From positions 74,287 to 116,565 of the forward strand of contig PFUL01000183.1 of the NCBI GenBank assembly GCA_002790095.1: a stretch of 42,279 nt of DNA, given 5' to 3'. Source of the stretch: Elusimicrobia bacterium CG_4_9_14_3_um_filter_62_55. GTDB lineage: Bacteria > Elusimicrobiota > Elusimicrobia > UBA1565. The notes below the pieces were generated by a model. That model saw only the letters and a program-made list of their open reading frames with translations, did no database searches and was not told the origin of the DNA. Below, piece after piece: positions 39,839 to 42,279 of the stretch. Positions within the stretch are counted from its first letter, which is position 1. Each line of letters opens with the position of its first letter. Position numbers and translations under genes: made by a program.

Positions 39839-40372
39839 TCCGGGTCGGTCGCTCGCCTGCTCCAGGCCCCCGGCTGCCCTGCTGCTGACTCCGATATTCG
39901 ATAAATGATGTGCCTGTGCCCCGGATCTCCCAATGCCCGAGACTGCTAACTTTGAAATTCTCATAAACCGACTAAGGTTTCAACAAAAAGTAGTTAATTT
40001 ATATGTAGAAATAAATATTATTGAAGTCCATTTCGAGCCCAAGCCAAAACGGTCGTCCCTTGTGCCAATGTAACATAATATGTATTATCGTAAGTAGTAT
40101 TATCCTGCAGGGGGAGGCTCCCGCCAGCCGGATCCGGCGTCAAAACTCGGTTCTGAATGGGGCTTCAGCGCGGCCGGGTCGTCTGCGCTTATCGATAATC
40201 GTAGGCCGGATTTTGTGTCCGTAATGGGTTCGGCAGCGGTTCACTCCCAGCGCTAGGAGTTCTATTTCCGGAGCCCACGGACGGATTCAAGGGTCAATGA
40301 GTATGTTGAAAAACAATAATCCGCGACCGGAGTTGCCGGCCGGGCGTGCTGGAATGATTTATCGAAAAACAG

Positions 40373-40903
40373 CTATTTCGCTGTGCCGCTGGGGTCTATG
40401 AATGCGGCGTGTTGGCGACCGAGGCGAAAGGCCTTGGCGAGGCCGGGGCCGGAGAGTTCGTAGCGCCGCGCTCTGCGGCTGCCGGAGGCCAGGATCTCGC
40501 CCTGGTCGATCGAGGCCTGGATGGCGCGATCCACGCGCGCTATGGGGTAGCCGGAAGCCCGGAGCCAGCGTGCGATCTGGGCCGCGGTGGGGCGGCGCTC
40601 TCGCAATAGGGTTCTGGCGGCTGCGAGCAGGATCAGGCAGGCGTCCCTCTCCCCCCGCTCCCCCCGGAGCTTCGCCCTCATGGCGAGCTTCTGTCCGCTG
40701 GATTCAAGCAGGGTCTCCCAGGCCGGCTCTCCGGCATCCGGTCCGCTCTCCGCTGCTGCCGAAGTGCCGCGGCGGCCCGCTTGAAGCGCGATGAACTCCT
40801 GGCGTTCGGCGGCAATGAATCCCGGGCTCCCCTCGGCCTCGAATGAGGCGCCGCTGGGCAGCTGAATTCGAAGGCGGTGCGCGGCCGCGTCTCCCGGGCT
40901 CAT
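40373..40903 (-). CDS. Hypothetical protein with C-terminal winged-helix-like region
   Basis: The 176-residue protein has two parts. The N-terminal RIQLPSGASFEAEGSPGFI is a short beta module (LP-G-x-x-x-E-AEGSPEFI type) seen at the front of various hypothetical proteins. A low-complexity Ala/Gly/Ser linker follows. The C-terminal half (TAAQIARWLRASGYPIARVDRAIQASIDQGEIL, then GSRRARRYELSGPG) looks like a winged helix. It could be a DNA-binding or adaptor protein; that is inference. Its promoter (TTGACT-17-CATAAT) ends 6 nt before the ATG. It borders the repeat-rich tract on one side and the origin-like region on the other. Confidence 0.65.
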   Translation of the reverse strand: MSPGDAAAHRLRIQLPSGASFEAEGSPGFIAAERQEFIALQAGRRGTSAAAESGPDAGEPAWETLLESSGQKLAMRAKLRGERGERDACLILLAAARTLLRERRPTAAQIARWLRASGYPIARVDRAIQASIDQGEILASGSRRARRYELSGPGLAKAFRLGRQHAAFIDPSGTAK

Positions 40904-40909
40904 GCTTCA

Positions 40910-40938
40910 ATTATGCCACTAGTTGTCATTAGAGTCAA
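40910..40938 (-). promoter_or_regulatory. Promoter of the winged-helix-like gene (TTGACT-17-CATAAT)
   Basis: On the minus strand TTGACT (40933-40938) and CATAAT (40910-40915) are 17 bp apart. The -10 ends 6 nt before ATG 40903, so the transcript is expected to start at the start codon. Confidence 0.7.
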
Positions 40939-40943
40939 CTCGC

Positions 40944-41092
40944 TGTGGACAAATACCGGATAACACTCCAGGGGCTTTTCGTCGCATAAGTAATGTCACC
41001 CCAGCGGTTTAAGTCATGACATAAGACTTTAATTTAAGTTTTTAATGCCACGTTCAAGTCAAGGGATTGTGGATAAGCTCCAGGATAACTCC
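40944..41092 (+). promoter_or_regulatory. DnaA-box-like direct repeat flanking an AT-rich stretch
   Basis: TGTGGACAA (40944-40952) and TGTGGATAA (41068-41076) are the reverse of DnaA boxes TTGTCCACA and TTATCCACA; the second is a perfect consensus. Each is followed by a second GGATAAC and TCC, so the two copies form a diverged direct repeat of about 25 bp. Between them lies an AT-rich stretch (about 41010-41047) with the palindrome GTCATGAC. This could be a DnaA-regulated site or part of an origin. Confidence 0.5.
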
Positions 41093-41108
41093 CATCAATT
41101 GCGAGACC

Positions 41109-41266
41109 ATTACGAGACCGTTTCTCCCTGTGGCAAAGAATCGCCCTATTTTTGAGACGGCAAGCTCGGAGAGAGTCAGCCTGGATAGGTGAAAAGTGGT
41201 TTTAAGCGGTCAGACGGCCAAGTTTGTTCCACTCTATGCCACAAAGTGGAGAAACGGTCTCGTTAT
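41109..41266 (+). repeat. 19-bp inverted repeat pair enclosing a 158-bp MITE-like element
   Basis: The left arm ATTACGAGACCGTTTCTCC is at 41109-41127. The reverse complement of the right arm, ATAACGAGACCGTTTCTCC, lies at 41248-41266. They match at 18 of 19 bases, including 16 in a row. Inside the arms TGTGGCA (41129-41135) and TGCCACA (41237-41243) are also inverted. No coding frame is seen within. The right arm abuts the stop codon of the outer-membrane barrel gene. Target-site duplications are not evident. Confidence 0.7.
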
Positions 41267-42279
41267 CTAGAAGCGGGCGACGGCTTCTAGCATGTAGCGT
41301 TTGGCGGTGTTTTTCTCGAAGACGGTGGCATGGCCGGAGCGGAAGAAGGCCGCGGTGGCGTGGATTTGGAAGCGCTCGCGGAAGTCGTAGCGCAGCGTCA
41401 GGTCCAATTCCGAGCCCAAGGTCCTCGGGGCGGCGGTATTACGCTCGGCTTGGTACAAAAAATAGTCGAATTCGGCGACCCAGCCCTTGTAGGAAGGAGG
41501 GGTGAGCCCGAAGCCCACGGTTATGATGCCGCTGGCGCCCCTCTGGAGGCCGCTGACGGTGGCTGTGCTCTGCCCTCCGAATGCGTCGTAGGGGGTCGCT
41601 GCGTAGAACTGGCCGAATCCGGTGCGCTCGAGGCCGTCGTAGCGTTTCCCATGGGACGGGAAGAAGGCCTCGTTGGTGGTCGGGGTCCCGGGGTCGTCTC
41701 CGGATCCGCGGGCCAAAACGACTCGCGATATCCCTTGAACGTCCTTATAGAAGGTCTGCTTCCACTTGGCCTTCACCACCTGGGCGTTTCCGTTGTAGGT
41801 GATGTGGTTTCCGAGTGGGGCCGGCCCGGTGGGGTTGGCGGCGCCTCGTTCGATTGCGGCCTCCCCTTCGAAGATGATCGAGTGGAAGCGCATGTGGTAG
41901 CGGATACTGGAGAAGTAGCGGGTGACTTGGCCGACCAGGCAGCCGGAGACGCCGCAGCCGGTCACTTCGGAGAACTGGGTTCCGCGGTCTTTCTCGAGTA
42001 GGTGGTTCCATTCCCAGACGCCGTCCGCGCCGCGCTTCTCAAACGAGGCGCCGAACAGGTTGAGCGCGTTGGCCTGACCCCAGGCGTTGCGGGCGACGAA
42101 GGCGAAGCCTTGGGTCTGCACTCCCCCCCACGGCAGTTCGGCCTGGGCGCGCACGCCGGTGAGTCCCCCGCCGTTGTCATCGAGCAGGAGGCCGGAGCCG
42201 AGCGAGAAGTTCTGGCGTCCGGCCGAGAGCGTCCAGTTCTTCCCTCCGAGGTTCTTGACCCGCACGAAGGCGTTTTCCA
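41267..42279 (-). CDS. Outer-membrane beta-barrel protein, porin-like (5' end outside window)
   Basis: The open frame continues to the window edge, so the N-terminus and signal peptide are missing; the GTG at 42265 is probably internal. The visible 337 residues show alternating strands and loops (KNWTLSAGRQNFSLGSGLLL, VQTQGFAFVARNAWGQAN, HMRFHSIIFEGEAAIERG, VAEFDYFLYQAERNTA, LDLTLRYDFRERFQIHATAAFF). The protein ends in a C-terminal aromatic AVARF, the usual BAM-recognised terminal strand. Two Cys (GCGVSGCLVG) could form a loop disulphide. The strand pattern resembles alginate-export-type porins, but the assignment is weak. Confidence 0.75.
   Translation of the reverse strand, partial: ENAFVRVKNLGGKNWTLSAGRQNFSLGSGLLLDDNGGGLTGVRAQAELPWGGVQTQGFAFVARNAWGQANALNLFGASFEKRGADGVWEWNHLLEKDRGTQFSEVTGCGVSGCLVGQVTRYFSSIRYHMRFHSIIFEGEAAIERGAANPTGPAPLGNHITYNGNAQVVKAKWKQTFYKDVQGISRVVLARGSGDDPGTPTTNEAFFPSHGKRYDGLERTGFGQFYAATPYDAFGGQSTATVSGLQRGASGIITVGFGLTPPSYKGWVAEFDYFLYQAERNTAAPRTLGSELDLTLRYDFRERFQIHATAAFFRSGHATVFEKNTAKRYMLEAVARF

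Larger units (their letters stand above)
39270..40372 (+). other. Non-coding, AT-richer tract (about 1.1 kb) with degenerate repeats
   Basis: No credible gene: the three short ORFs here have no ribosome-binding sites or normal codon use. The tract holds repeated short motifs: CAGGGG..TACCT, TATCGA and CATGG followed by T-runs. It also has a 12-bp palindrome GCCGGATCCGGC at 40127-40138 and an ATAATA/TATTAT pair near 40075-40090. Composition is clearly lower in GC than the flanking genes. See the repeat entries below. Confidence 0.6.

Noticed and set aside
40021-40224. 67-codon ORF in the repeat-rich tract
   Set aside because: No ribosome-binding site, odd composition and no match to a known small protein; the same holds for short antisense ORFs at 39314 and 39761.
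39270-40372. CRISPR array
   Set aside because: Repeats are long, diverged and irregularly spaced, with no constant 25-40 bp repeat/spacer structure and no cas genes.
39270-40372. Integron attC array
   Set aside because: No attC core sites, no integrase and no gene cassettes between the repeats.

Overview
The window is a gene-dense, GC-rich chromosomal segment from a Gram-negative (diderm) bacterium. Signs of an outer membrane are an Omp85-type barrel, a porin-like barrel, a PorV-like barrel and several candidate lipoproteins. Type IV pilus parts (PilT and a pilin) sit next to a murB-ftsQ-ftsA-ftsZ division cluster. Gene content and order would fit an uncultivated lineage such as Elusimicrobiota, but no rRNA or other decisive marker is present, so this placement is a guess. 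Coding strands use the standard code, and many genes are linked by 4-base ATGA overlaps.

Layout. (1) 1-2957, minus: dapB, a small membrane protein, folK, panB and an alpha/beta hydrolase cut by the window edge. All are coupled by ATGA or TAATG overlaps. (2) 2996-5616, minus: two exported proteins of unknown function, one with an HETVH zincin motif. (3) 5707-7767, plus: one polypeptide with membrane helices, a class III nucleotide cyclase and an HD-GYP phosphodiesterase. (4) 7764-10584, minus: an M48-type peptidase with a zinc ribbon, and an Xre/RES toxin-antitoxin pair with a full-consensus promoter. (5) 10733-12643: a lipoprotein, a type IV pilin, tRNA-Glu and tRNA-Lys, and another lipoprotein. 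(6) 12651-18604, minus: a PorV-like barrel directly behind a 1665-residue secreted Kelch/fibronectin protein that ends in a sorting-type C-terminal domain. (7) 18699-21173, minus: histone-deacetylase-fold enzyme, ChaN-like protein and two small membrane proteins. (8) 21260-34253, plus: small exported protein, murB, ftsQ, ftsA, ftsZ, pilT, a deoxynucleoside kinase, pgeF, hisC, cmk, rpsA and a large protease/beta-propeller/Omp85 fusion. (9) 34313-39209, plus: DUF4143-type ATPase, lysA, a shortened methyltransferase-like ORF, a YfhO-like membrane protein and a small membrane protein, closed by a strong terminator. (10) 39270-40372: about 1.1 kb of AT-richer DNA without a credible gene but with degenerate repeats. 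(11) 40373-42279, minus: a winged-helix-like protein, an intergenic region with DnaA-box-like sites and a 19-bp inverted repeat, and a partial outer-membrane barrel.

The central theme is cell envelope and division: lysine/DAP (dapB, lysA), peptidoglycan (murB), division (ftsQAZ), pili (pilT, pilin) and outer-membrane proteins. Mixed in are cofactor genes (folK, panB) and nucleotide genes (cmk, deoxynucleoside kinase).

The most noteworthy observations are: the gluzincin/TolB-like propeller/Omp85 fusion, which has no visible POTRA domains; a recurring arrangement in which a -10 hexamer lies only 6-10 nt before the start codon, suggesting widespread leaderless transcripts; the PorV-like/Kelch-Fn3 export pair; the cAMP/c-di-GMP fusion enzyme; and the repeat-rich non-coding tract followed by an origin-like intergenic region with a MITE-like inverted repeat.
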